55,972 nucleotides of DNA, taken from Azospirillum sp. TSO35-2 (GTDB lineage Bacteria; Pseudomonadota; Alphaproteobacteria; Azospirillales; Azospirillaceae). Below are positions 1 through 6,968 of this stretch, in pieces. The stretch is taken from the NCBI RefSeq assembly GCF_003116095.1, contig NZ_LGRA01000018.1, positions 121,457 through 177,428 on the forward strand, read 5' to 3'. Numbering within the stretch: position 1 is the stretch's first letter; each line of letters begins with the position of its first letter. The notes beneath the pieces are model-generated. The model had not been told where the DNA came from. It did no database searches and saw nothing but the letters and a program-made list of their open reading frames with translations. A program made the position numbers and the translations under genes.

Positions 1-218
1 CTGCCGGGCGTCCCGCCGCCAAACCCGAAACCGAAAGGGGCCATGGCCGCCATCCCCTGCCCCATCATCTGGAACAGCCGGGCCATCATGTCCGCCGTTT
101 CGGGGTCGGCGGCGCTGGCGGTCCATTGGTCCTGCCACAGATCCAGATAACGCCGCGCCAGTGATTCGTAAGACGGCGGATCGACGGAGGACGGATCGGG
201 GTGGGACGGGGCGGCCAT
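1..218 (-). CDS. Partial unknown protein, N-terminus only, divergent from phaR
   Basis: This open frame begins with ATG at 218-216 and runs leftward out of the window with 72 codons and no stop, so only the N-terminus is visible. It starts MAAPSHPDPSSVDPP, then has an amphipathic stretch (YESLARRYLDLWQDQW) and a Met/Gly/Phe-rich segment. I do not recognise a family. The divergent position next to phaR and the aromatic, Met-rich amphipathic character would fit a PHA synthase N-terminus or a PHA-granule-associated protein, but this is inference only. A perfect TATAAT hexamer on the same strand ends 8 nt before the start codon, so the transcript may be almost leaderless. Confidence 0.6.
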   Translation of the reverse strand, partial: MAAPSHPDPSSVDPPSYESLARRYLDLWQDQWTASAADPETADMMARLFQMMGQGMAAMAPFGFGFGGGTPG

Positions 219-225
219 GGCCAGT

Positions 226-231
226 ATTATA
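226..231 (-). promoter_or_regulatory. Perfect -10 hexamer TATAAT just upstream of the divergent partial gene
   Basis: The minus strand reads TATAAT at 231-226. The ATG lies at 218-216, so transcription would start within a few bases of the start codon. No convincing -35 hexamer is visible 16-18 bases further upstream. Confidence 0.35.
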
Positions 232-464
232 GGCAAGACCCCCATGGGTTGACCAGTGCGGCTTGGCCCCGCACCTCCCCCTTTCGGGTTCCGGCCGGGG
301 ATGGCCGCCTCTCCATCCGGAGCGCCGTGCCGCACCGCCGTTGCGATGGCATATCGCGGCGCAACGCTGGACAAATTGCTATCCCTTCGAGTAGTCCTAA
401 TGTCGGAACAATTTCCGCCGCATGCCTCCTGGCTTGAACACGCCCCTTCTTGAAAGAGTCCGCG

Positions 465-1097
465 ATGGCCGACAAAGAAGACCAGAAGTCCGCTCCGATC
501 ACGATCAAGAAGTACGCCAACCGGCGGCTCTACAACACCGCCACCAGCAGCTACGTCACGCTCGACCACCTCTGCCAGATGGTGAAGGACGGGCTCGACT
601 TCGTGGTCTACGACGCGAAGACCGGGGAGGACATCACCCGCTCCGTCCTGACCCAGATCATCGTGGAGGAGGAGAGCAAGGGCCAGAACCTGCTGCCCAT
701 CAGCTTCCTGCGCCAGCTGATCGGCTTCTACGGCGACAACATGCAGGCGGTGGTGCCGCGGTACCTGGAATATTCGATGCAGGCCTTCTCCCGCAATCAG
801 GAGCAGATGCGCGACTATTTCCAGAACACGCTGGGCGGCATGTTCCCCTTCGGCCGGCTGGACGAGGTGAGCAAGCAGAACATGCAGATGTTCGAGCGGG
901 CGATGCGGATGTTCACGCCGTTTGGTGTCGCCGGCGCTCCGGACGACCCGGCGGGCGCCCGCCCGGCCGCGCCCGGCACCCCGCCGGGCGTCGCCCCGGC
1001 CGGCGCGACCTTCGACGAATTGAAGAAGCAGATCGACGAGCTGCAGAAGCAGATCGCCAGCATCGCCAGCCCCGGCAGCAAGACCGAGAGCAAATAA
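465..1097 (+). CDS. phaR: Polyhydroxyalkanoate synthesis repressor PhaR
   Basis: A 210-residue regulator of polyhydroxybutyrate storage. Family members bind DNA upstream of phasin genes and also bind PHB, which relieves repression. The N-terminal PHB/PHA-accumulation DNA-binding domain is clear: ITIKKYANRRLYNTATSSYV (about residues 12-31) is followed by LDHLCQMVKDG and the GEDITRSVLTQIIVEEE stretch. The middle (about 70-145) carries the second conserved part of the family (LLPISFLRQLIGFYGDNMQ). The C-terminus is a Pro/Ala/Gly linker and a short predicted coiled coil (FDELKKQIDELQKQI). ATG 465 is preferred over an in-frame TTG at 450 because AAAGAG lies 6 bases upstream of it. A strong terminator follows at 1172. 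The gene stands alone. Confidence 0.95.
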   Translation: MADKEDQKSAPITIKKYANRRLYNTATSSYVTLDHLCQMVKDGLDFVVYDAKTGEDITRSVLTQIIVEEESKGQNLLPISFLRQLIGFYGDNMQAVVPRYLEYSMQAFSRNQEQMRDYFQNTLGGMFPFGRLDEVSKQNMQMFERAMRMFTPFGVAGAPDDPAGARPAAPGTPPGVAPAGATFDELKKQIDELQKQIASIASPGSKTESK

Positions 1098-1171
1098 GCG
1101 AGCCCGACAGCGCCAAATCAGGGGCGTGAATCAGGGGCGCGCACAAGGTTCCATGAGACTGGACGGCAAGG

Positions 1172-1198
1172 AAGGCGGGGTCATACCCCGCCTTTTTC
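1172..1198 (+). terminator. Intrinsic terminator after phaR
   Basis: A nine-base-pair stem (1172-1180 with 1186-1194, arm AAGGCGGGG) with a five-base loop runs into a T-rich tract at 1193-1197. Confidence 0.85.
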
Positions 1199-1352
1199 GT
1201 TGCGCCGGCCAGGACCGGGGCGCAGGCTTGCCGCGTGCATAGGGGGGCACCTTCTCGTCCACCGTGCCGGCATTCCCCCTTTGGGCTTGGGCGGGGGCTG
1301 ACCGGCGCCAATCCGGCGAACCGCCGGGCCAACCGGTAGGAAGGAACCGACC

Positions 1353-1571
1353 ATGACCACCGAACTGACCGTCTCGATCACCCTGACCAGCGACGACCCG
1401 CGCGACGTCACCCGCTTCGAGGACAGCCTGCGCGCCTGGCTCGACCATCAGCCGGGCGTGGCCGGAATGGCCATGGCCGATCACGGCAACGACGCCGCGA
1501 CCGAAACCATCTGGCGCGCCGCCCGCAAGGCCACCTTCGGACCGGCGCTGAGGAACCCGTTCTCGCCGTAA
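1353..1571 (+). CDS. Small protein of unknown function (72 aa)
   Basis: I do not recognise this protein. It starts MTTELTVSITLTSDDPRDV, is acidic and Ala-rich, has no membrane segment and no cysteines, and ends NPFSP. A good ribosome-binding site (AGGAAGGA at about 1340) precedes ATG 1353, and codon use matches the surrounding core genes, so I take it as real. Its stop lies 9 bases from the stop of the convergent ATP-grasp gene. Confidence 0.65.
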   Translation: MTTELTVSITLTSDDPRDVTRFEDSLRAWLDHQPGVAGMAMADHGNDAATETIWRAARKATFGPALRNPFSP

Positions 1572-1580
1572 GGCGTTCCG

Positions 1581-2744
1581 TCAGCCGCGGAACAGGTGCG
1601 GGACCATCGCCGACTCCGGTCCGACCCGCGGGTCGGTCGACTCCCGCACCGCCATGCCCAGGCATTTGTCGGCGACGATCCAGGCGTGCAGGACGGCGCG
1701 CGTGTCCTCGTCGCGGAAGCCGGGCGGGGTTTCCAGCCACACCGCGCCCTGCGCCGCCACGTCGCCGCCGATTTCCGGCCCGTCGTCGGCGATCACCGTC
1801 CCCTGCTCCACCATCCGCGTCGGCGCGCCGTCCAGCCCATGGAGGGCGCGCACCGTCACCGCGTCGGCGCCGTCCACGCCGCTGGCGTCCAGCGCGGCCC
1901 GGCACAGGTTGGGGTGGCGCGGGTACAGGTGCGACAGCACCGCCAGCAGCCCATGGTTCGACCACAGCCAGCACCACAGCGGCGCCAGCACGCTCATGCC
2001 GCTGCTGCGCAGCCGTTGCAGGAAGGTGTCGTCGGCCAGCCCGTCCCACGGGTAGAGCTTGGCCAGCCAGCCGATCGCCTGCCCTTCGTCGTCGAGGAAG
2101 CGGCGGCCGTCCCAGGCGATGGATTGCAGCGGCAGCAGCCGGGTGTCGATGCCGGCCTCCGCCGCGGTGGCGGCCAGATAGACCAGTTCGCCCTCGCGCG
2201 CCGGATCGGGGGTGGCGCAGGTCACGTGCAGCCGGCCGCGGCCCGGTACGCCGACCGCCAGTTCCTCCCAGCGCTCCACCAGCGCCTCGTGCAGGCCGTT
2301 GAACTGGTTGGCGTCGGGGGCCATCGCCTCGCGCCAGTTGCGCTGGATGATCGAGGCGGCGAACAGCCCTTCGGAGGTGTCGTAGTTGCAGCCCAGCAGC
2401 TTGACGCTGTCGCGCCCGTCATAGGCCAGCGTCAGCCGGCCAGCCAGCCCACCGGCCCGCTCGTTGCGGCGGCCGCCGGCCCAATAATCGGTCCAGGACG
2501 CCTCCAGCAGCCGCGCCACCTCGCCCCGGATGCCGAGCGCGGCGAACAGCTTGTGCTCCACCACATGGCGCACGGCGACGCCGATCATGCTGTGCAGTTC
2601 GTCGGCCACGCTTTCGATCAGGTCGATCTGCGAGGCGGAAAACTCGTACACGGTGTCCTCCCGCCAGCCGGCCCCGGCCGACATGGCGCGCACACCATAG
2701 GGATATTTGCGGAGACCCGGGCGCCAGTCGGCCCGCGGCTTCAT
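1581..2744 (-). CDS. Glutathionylspermidine synthase-like ATP-grasp protein (YgiC/YjfC type), active-site motif eroded
   Basis: A 387-residue member of the GspS C-terminal, preATP-grasp/ATP-grasp family (COG0754). Enzymes of this fold ligate the glutathione glycine carboxylate, or an unknown acid, to an amine using ATP. Family landmarks recalled from E. coli YgiC are present in order: RADWR near the start, ELHSMIGVAVRHVV (about 55-68), LGCNYDTSEGLFAA, DQFN-like DANQFNGLHEALVERW, KLYPWD, WSNHGLLAVL and HPNL. However, where YgiC has the nucleotide-binding VVKPIFSREGAN, this protein reads VTVRALHGLDGAP, so the Lys and the Ser-Arg-Glu-Gly core are missing. The following segment (MVEQGTVI, HAWIVADKCLGMAVRES) aligns again. 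ATG 2744 is chosen over 2759 because AGGA lies 5 bases upstream. Confidence 0.8.
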   Translation of the reverse strand: MKPRADWRPGLRKYPYGVRAMSAGAGWREDTVYEFSASQIDLIESVADELHSMIGVAVRHVVEHKLFAALGIRGEVARLLEASWTDYWAGGRRNERAGGLAGRLTLAYDGRDSVKLLGCNYDTSEGLFAASIIQRNWREAMAPDANQFNGLHEALVERWEELAVGVPGRGRLHVTCATPDPAREGELVYLAATAAEAGIDTRLLPLQSIAWDGRRFLDDEGQAIGWLAKLYPWDGLADDTFLQRLRSSGMSVLAPLWCWLWSNHGLLAVLSHLYPRHPNLCRAALDASGVDGADAVTVRALHGLDGAPTRMVEQGTVIADDGPEIGGDVAAQGAVWLETPPGFRDEDTRAVLHAWIVADKCLGMAVRESTDPRVGPESAMVPHLFRG

Positions 2745-3130
2745 CGTCGTCCTGCGCATGCCCGCCCCGATCCGTCCGTATCTAGATCCGGGACATCATG
2801 ACCGGCGGCACCACCGCCGGGACAATGGGCGGCACGACGGGCACTGCCTGGGCTGTGACGGCAAGGCGGCGGGTTGGAATGACGGGCGGCAGGCTGGTCA
2901 ACGGTCCACTCCGGAGGGGTCCAATCCGAGGCTCGCGACGCAATCGGCCCGACGCAAGCACAGCCTTGCGTATGTAGCCCGCCCTGCCGCGCCGCGCCAG
3001 AGCGCATCCGCGATAGCACTCCCCCATCCGGCGCGCGGTTTCCATGGGCACGGGCCCGACTGCGACCCTCGGCCGCAGGCGGACCCGTGCCCTTTGCGCG
3101 AAACCAGGACGGCTCAGATCGCGGCGACCG
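2745..3130. other. Gene-poor interval
   Basis: About 390 bases between the ATP-grasp gene and the next minus-strand gene. Both strands are open in several GC-rich frames, but none has a ribosome-binding site with a recognisable product. A plus-strand frame from ATG at 2798 (59 codons, Gly/Thr-rich) is possible but unsupported. Confidence 0.4.
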
Positions 3131-3502
3131 TCAGACCAGGGCGGAGGACGGATGGCGGGCGAGTGAGCGCATCGCCCAGACGGCCAGACGGCCACGGCGC
3201 GGCTTCGCGGCCACCACCGGCGCGGCGGCGGTGGCGGGCAGCAGGTTGACCAGCACCGGCCTCGCGTCGCCGGCCGGCGCGCCACTCAGGCGCCGGATGC
3301 GGCGGGCGGCCAGCACGATGCGCAGAACCTCTTCCTCCGACACCGCGCGGCGGGCCGGGCCGGAGGCGAGGCTGGCCGCCTCGCGCACGGCCGCCTGTTC
3401 GCCCAAAAGCCCGGTCAGGCCCTTGGCCGCCGCCGTCAGTGCAGCTTCGTCGTAGAGGGCGAGGACAAGCGTCCTCAACCCGTTTTCCATCCGTATGGAC
3501 AT
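3131..3502 (-). CDS. Hypothetical protein (123 aa)
   Basis: No family recognised. The protein starts MSIRMENGLRTLVLALYDEA and has a helical, Ala/Leu-rich N-terminal two thirds containing the conserved-looking VSEEEVLRIVLAARRIRRLSG. The tail is basic and proline/alanine-rich (PVVAAKPRRGRLAVWAMRSLA). There is no signal peptide. ATG 3502 is preferred to longer in-frame starts that would run into the tRNA region; CGGAG lies about 8 bases upstream. It could be a small DNA- or nucleoid-associated protein, but that is speculation. Confidence 0.5.
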   Translation of the reverse strand: MSIRMENGLRTLVLALYDEAALTAAAKGLTGLLGEQAAVREAASLASGPARRAVSEEEVLRIVLAARRIRRLSGAPAGDARPVLVNLLPATAAAPVVAAKPRRGRLAVWAMRSLARHPSSALV

Positions 3503-3697
3503 GGCGGGCGCTCCGGAATAATCGGGAAATGCTGCGGATCGACGGAGGCGATTATCCGTGCGCGGCACCCGTTCGGCCATGCGCCCCAAGGGGGTAACAC
3601 CCTGTGCTTGCCGCCCTGATGCGGGAAAGCCACAGATGGTGCGTCGGGAAGTGTTGAAACCGTTCAAACCGGCCCGCCCAGGTCGGCGGGGAAGAAA

Positions 3698-3773
<76 letters not shown>

Positions 3774-3943
3774 GTAACTCTGAAACTCTTCCGACATCTG
3801 GGAACCGGTCGTTTCCGTCCGGCGTCGGTGGAGCGGGATAATAGTCAGGCGGCGGAGTGATGCAAGCGGAAAATTCATCCCCACCGCCCTTTTTTCCAAC
3901 CGCCCGACCGGGACGCCGCACCCCCGGAAAAGGGCCCCGGAAA

Positions 3944-3964
3944 AGGAGCGGTGTTACCGCTCCT
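3944..3964 (-). terminator. Terminator whose loop contains the stop codon of the FYDLN_acid gene
   Basis: An eight-base-pair stem AGGAGCGG/CCGCTCCT (3957-3964 with 3944-3951) encloses a five-base loop, 3952-3956. The TAA stop codon of the preceding gene occupies 3956-3954, inside that loop. The minus strand then reads TTTTCC. Confidence 0.65.
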
Positions 3965-4340
3965 CCTCGTCCTCGCCTTCCACGTCGACGACCTCGTCCA
4001 TGTCGTCTTCGCCCAGCTCCGACGTGTCCTCGATCAGGACGTCGTCCTCATCCTCGGCGGCGTCGTCGGCTTCCTCGATGTCCTCGACGGACACCTCGTC
4101 CTCGACATCCTCCAGCTCCGGAGTCTCGGTCTCCTCGGCCTCGGTCTCCTCGTCTTCGACCGGCGCCGGCTTCTTGGTGTCGTCGGCCGGGGCCGGACGG
4201 GCCTTGCGGGACTTCAGCAACGCCTCGGGATCGAACTGCGCGCCGCAGCTCGGGCAGACCGGCGGGTCCTTGCGCATGTCATAATAGCGAGCGCCACAGC
4301 TCGGGCAGATGCGCTTGACGCCCCATTCGGGTTTGGCCAC
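3954..4340 (-). CDS. FYDLN_acid domain zinc-ribbon protein (TIGR02300 type)
   Basis: A 128-residue protein with an N-terminal zinc ribbon (CPSCGARYYD and CPSCGAQFD, two CxxC pairs at about residues 12-33) and a long tail made almost entirely of Glu and Asp. This matches the alphaproteobacterial FYDLN_acid family, whose molecular role is unknown; the family name refers to the motif after the first CxxC, here RYYDMRKDP. The start is GTG 4340, supported by GGAGG about 8 bases upstream; no ATG gives a sensible N-terminus. The gene is divergent from the candidate small RNA and from aroA. The terminator hairpin overlaps its last codons. Confidence 0.9.
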   Translation of the reverse strand: MAKPEWGVKRICPSCGARYYDMRKDPPVCPSCGAQFDPEALLKSRKARPAPADDTKKPAPVEDEETEAEETETPELEDVEDEVSVEDIEEADDAAEDEDDVLIEDTSELGEDDMDEVVDVEGEDEEER

Positions 4341-4513
4341 GCCACGTCCTCCGTCACAAAACTCAAGGGTTCTCAAGAGGCGCCCTTTGCCACGCCCGGC
4401 GGCGCTTGTCAAAAAAAAGATGACGGGCCCGATGCCGCGGCGGCGCAACCGGCGCGACAAACCCTTGCGACAAAGAGGTATCCCGCCGGAACAGGAGTTG
4501 CCTTTACAGCGCG

Positions 4514-4533
4514 TTAACCATACCTCGCTATAA
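4514..4533 (+). promoter_or_regulatory. Candidate promoter of the small RNA, with a CtrA-like half site
   Basis: TTAACCAT at 4514-4521 matches the half site recognised by the cell-cycle regulator CtrA in Caulobacter (recalled). CTATAA at 4528-4533 resembles the alphaproteobacterial -10 consensus. A good -35 hexamer at 17 bases is not visible, so the assignment is tentative. Confidence 0.35.
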
Positions 4534-4534
4534 G

Positions 4535-4609
4535 GGACCTGCACACCGTGCAACTCCTCCATTTGGTTTCCTCCTTGACCTCGGGGCCGCCGTTGCGCGG
4601 CCCCTTTTT
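4535..4609 (+). ncRNA. Candidate trans-acting small RNA, alpha-r8/MmgR-like
   Basis: A compact RNA-gene architecture sits between the divergent FYDLN_acid gene and aroA. In order it has a -10-like CTATAA, a small hairpin TGCAC-ACC-GTGCA (4540-4552), the single-stranded anti-Shine-Dalgarno tract CTCCTCC (4554-4560), TTTCCTCCTT (4567-4576), and a strong intrinsic terminator (4583-4609). The predicted length is about 70-75 nt. The decamer differs by one base from the UUUCCUCCCU core I recall for the alpha-r8 family, whose S. meliloti member MmgR (about 77 nt) limits PHB accumulation. Two pyrimidine tracts able to pair with ribosome-binding sites suggest translational repression of several mRNAs. 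No open reading frame with a start codon fits here. Confidence 0.65.
4583..4609 (+). terminator. Intrinsic terminator of the candidate small RNA
   Basis: An eight-base-pair GC stem GGGGCCGC/GCGGCCCC (4583-4590 with 4597-4604) with a six-base loop is followed directly by TTTTT (4605-4609). No protein gene ends upstream on this strand, so the terminator must serve a non-coding transcript. Confidence 0.85.
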
Positions 4610-4731
4610 GTGTCCGGCGTCGGCCACCGCCGTTGCGCGGCGGGCGTCCGCCGGGGGATCTCGCATCGGGGCGGGGGCTGTGATAGGAACGGCGCCACAA
4701 CCGCTTCACGTTCTTGCCGAGGACCCCTCCC

Positions 4732-6081
4732 ATGCCGCAGGCCAAGCCGCTGCGCTCCACCACCACCGGTGCGCTCAAGGGCGCCATCCGCGTGCCCGGC
4801 GACAAGTCGATCTCGCACCGGTCGCTGATGCTGGGCGCCGTCGCCGTGGGCGAGACGGTGATCCACGGCCTGCTGGAGGGGGAGGACGTGCTGCACACCG
4901 CCGCCGCGATGCGCCTGCTGGGCGCCGAGGCGGAGCGGGAGAGCAACGCTGCGGGGGCCGGGGTCTGGCGGGTGCGCGGCGTCGGGCTGGGTGCCCTGCG
5001 CGAGCCGGCGCAGGTGCTGGACATGGGCAACAGCGGCACCGCGGCGCGCCTGCTGATCGGGCTGGTCGCCGCCCACCCGATCACCTGCGTCTTCACCGGC
5101 GACGACTCGCTGAACAAGCGGCCGATGGCCCGCGTCACCAAGCCGCTGGAGGAGATGGGCGCGCGCTTCGTCGGCCGCTCCGGCGGGCGGCTGCCGCTGA
5201 CCGTGGTCGGCAGCGACCAGCTGGTCCCGATCACCTACCGCCTGCCGGTCGCTTCGGCCCAGGTGAAGTCGGCGATCATCCTGGCCGGGCTCAACACCGC
5301 CGGCGCCACCACGGTGATCGAGGCCGAGCCGACCCGCGACCACACCGAGCTGATGCTGCGCCATTTCGGCGCCACCGTGACGACCGAGCGGCTGGAGGAC
5401 GGCGCGCTGGCCGTCACCGTCATCGGCCAGCCGGAACTGACCGGCCGCACCATCCATGTGCCGGCCGACCCCAGCTCCGCCGCCTTCCCGGCGGTCGCCG
5501 CCCTGCTGCGGCCGGGGTCGGAGCTGGTGCTGAACGACGTCGGCATGAACCCGCGCCGCACCGGCCTGTACGACACGCTGGTCGAGATGGGCGCCGACAT
5601 CGCCTTCGAGAACCGCCGCGACCAAGCGGGCGAGCCGGTGGCCGACCTGCGGGTCCGCCACAGCCGCCTGAAGGGCGTCGTGGTGCCGGCCGACCGCGCC
5701 CCCAGCATGATCGACGAATACCCGGTCCTGGCCGCCGCCGCCGCCTGCGCCGAGGGCACCACGGTGATGCTCGGCCTGAAGGAACTGCGGGTGAAGGAAA
5801 GCGACCGCCTCGCCATGGTGGCGGAGGGGCTGACCCGCTGCGGCGTGTCGGTGGAGGTCGGCGCCGACGACAGCCTGACCGTGCACGGAACGGGCAAGGG
5901 TCCGAAGGGCGGCGCCACCGTCGCCACCGCCATGGACCACCGCATCGCCATGAGCTTCCTGGTGCTGGGCATGGCGTCGGAGCAGCCGGTGTCGGTCGAC
6001 GACGGCGCCTTCATCGACACCAGCTTCCCCGGCTTCGTCGGGCTGATGAACGGGCTGGGCGCTGCGATTGTCGAGGCGTGA
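4732..6081 (+). CDS. aroA: 3-phosphoshikimate 1-carboxyvinyltransferase (EPSP synthase)
   Basis: Transfers the enolpyruvyl group of PEP to shikimate-3-phosphate in the cytoplasmic shikimate pathway. The 449-residue protein has the classic N-terminal [10 protein letters not shown] (the Lys contacts both substrates), [37 protein letters not shown] and DHRIAMSF. The overall pattern is class II (Agrobacterium CP4-like). At the position equivalent to CP4 Ala100 this protein has Gly (NSGTA against NAATG), so it lacks that glyphosate-excluding side chain. ATG 4732 has GAGGA about 8 bases upstream; an in-frame TTG at 4714 is rejected. The cmk start follows 4 bases after the stop, indicating an operon. 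Confidence 0.97.
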   Translation: MPQAKPLRSTTTGALKGAIRVPGDKSISHRSLMLGAVAVGETVIHGLLEGEDVLHTAAAMRLLGAEAERESNAAGAGVWRVRGVGLGALREPAQVLDMGNSGTAARLLIGLVAAHPITCVFTGDDSLNKRPMARVTKPLEEMGARFVGRSGGRLPLTVVGSDQLVPITYRLPVASAQVKSAIILAGLNTAGATTVIEAEPTRDHTELMLRHFGATVTTERLEDGALAVTVIGQPELTGRTIHVPADPSSAAFPAVAALLRPGSELVLNDVGMNPRRTGLYDTLVEMGADIAFENRRDQAGEPVADLRVRHSRLKGVVVPADRAPSMIDEYPVLAAAAACAEGTTVMLGLKELRVKESDRLAMVAEGLTRCGVSVEVGADDSLTVHGTGKGPKGGATVATAMDHRIAMSFLVLGMASEQPVSVDDGAFIDTSFPGFVGLMNGLGAAIVEA

Positions 6082-6085
6082 GGCG

Positions 6086-6781
6086 ATGACGCGGATCGAT
6101 ACCCACTCCCCGGCGGCGTCCTCCATCATCGTCGCCATCGACGGCCCGGCCGCCAGCGGCAAGGGCACCCTGTCCCAGCGGATCGCCGACGCCTTCGGCT
6201 TCGCCCATCTCGACACCGGCGTGCTGTACCGCGCGGTCGGCGTGTCGGTGCTGCGGGCCGGCGGCGATCCGGCCGACAACGCCGCGGCGGCGCGGGCGGC
6301 CTATGAGCTGCACCCGGAACACCCGATCCTGCAGGAGGTGGCGCTGCGCACCGACGAGGCGGCGCAGGCGGCCAGCAAGGTCGCCGCGGTGCCGGAGGTG
6401 CGGGCGGCGCTGCTCGACTTCCAGCGGCGCTTCGCCTCGCACCCGCCGGGCGGCGCACCGGGCGCCGTGCTGGACGGGCGCGACATCGGCACGGTGGTCT
6501 GTCCCGACGCCCAGGCCAAGCTGTTCGTTACCGCTTCGGTGGAGGTGCGGGCCGAACGGCGACTCAAGGAGTTGCAGCGGCGGGGGATTCCGGCTATACC
6601 CTCCGATGTCCTGGAGGACATGAAGGCTCGTGATGCGCGCGACAGCCAGAGAGCGGTGGCCCCGCTCCGTCCGGCTGTCGACGCTTTTGTGCTTGATACG
6701 TCCGCTCTTGACGCCGATCAGGTGTTCTTGAAGGCGGTCGCTCACATCGGCTCGAAGACCGGTCTGAAGCCCACGGCGTGA
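6086..6781 (+). CDS. cmk: Cytidylate kinase
   Basis: Phosphorylates CMP and dCMP with ATP in pyrimidine nucleotide metabolism. The 231-residue protein has the P-loop [11 protein letters not shown] (about residues 16-26), the NMP-binding [20 protein letters not shown] and a lid region with Arg-rich [13 protein letters not shown] and [12 protein letters not shown], all typical of the bacterial family. It begins 4 bases after aroA and is followed after 187 bases by rpsA, the cmk-rpsA order common in Proteobacteria. ATG 6086 is used; an in-frame start at 6068 overlaps aroA and lacks a better ribosome-binding site. Confidence 0.96.
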   Translation: MTRIDTHSPAASSIIVAIDGPAASGKGTLSQRIADAFGFAHLDTGVLYRAVGVSVLRAGGDPADNAAAARAAYELHPEHPILQEVALRTDEAAQAASKVAAVPEVRAALLDFQRRFASHPPGGAPGAVLDGRDIGTVVCPDAQAKLFVTASVEVRAERRLKELQRRGIPAIPSDVLEDMKARDARDSQRAVAPLRPAVDAFVLDTSALDADQVFLKAVAHIGSKTGLKPTA

Positions 6782-6968
6782 CGCCGGGGTCCGGCCGTTG
6801 CCATCGGGCCGGGCGGGCGGCGCGGGCGGGTCTGACGCCCTCCACGGAAAACCATCAACCAAGTCGCCGGGCGTGGTGCCCGGCGCGGCGGTTCGGTCGA
6901 GGTCCCACCCGTTTTGCCGCGGGCGGAACCGGAACGGGACCGCTTTCGCGCCACCTTTAGGAGTTTCA

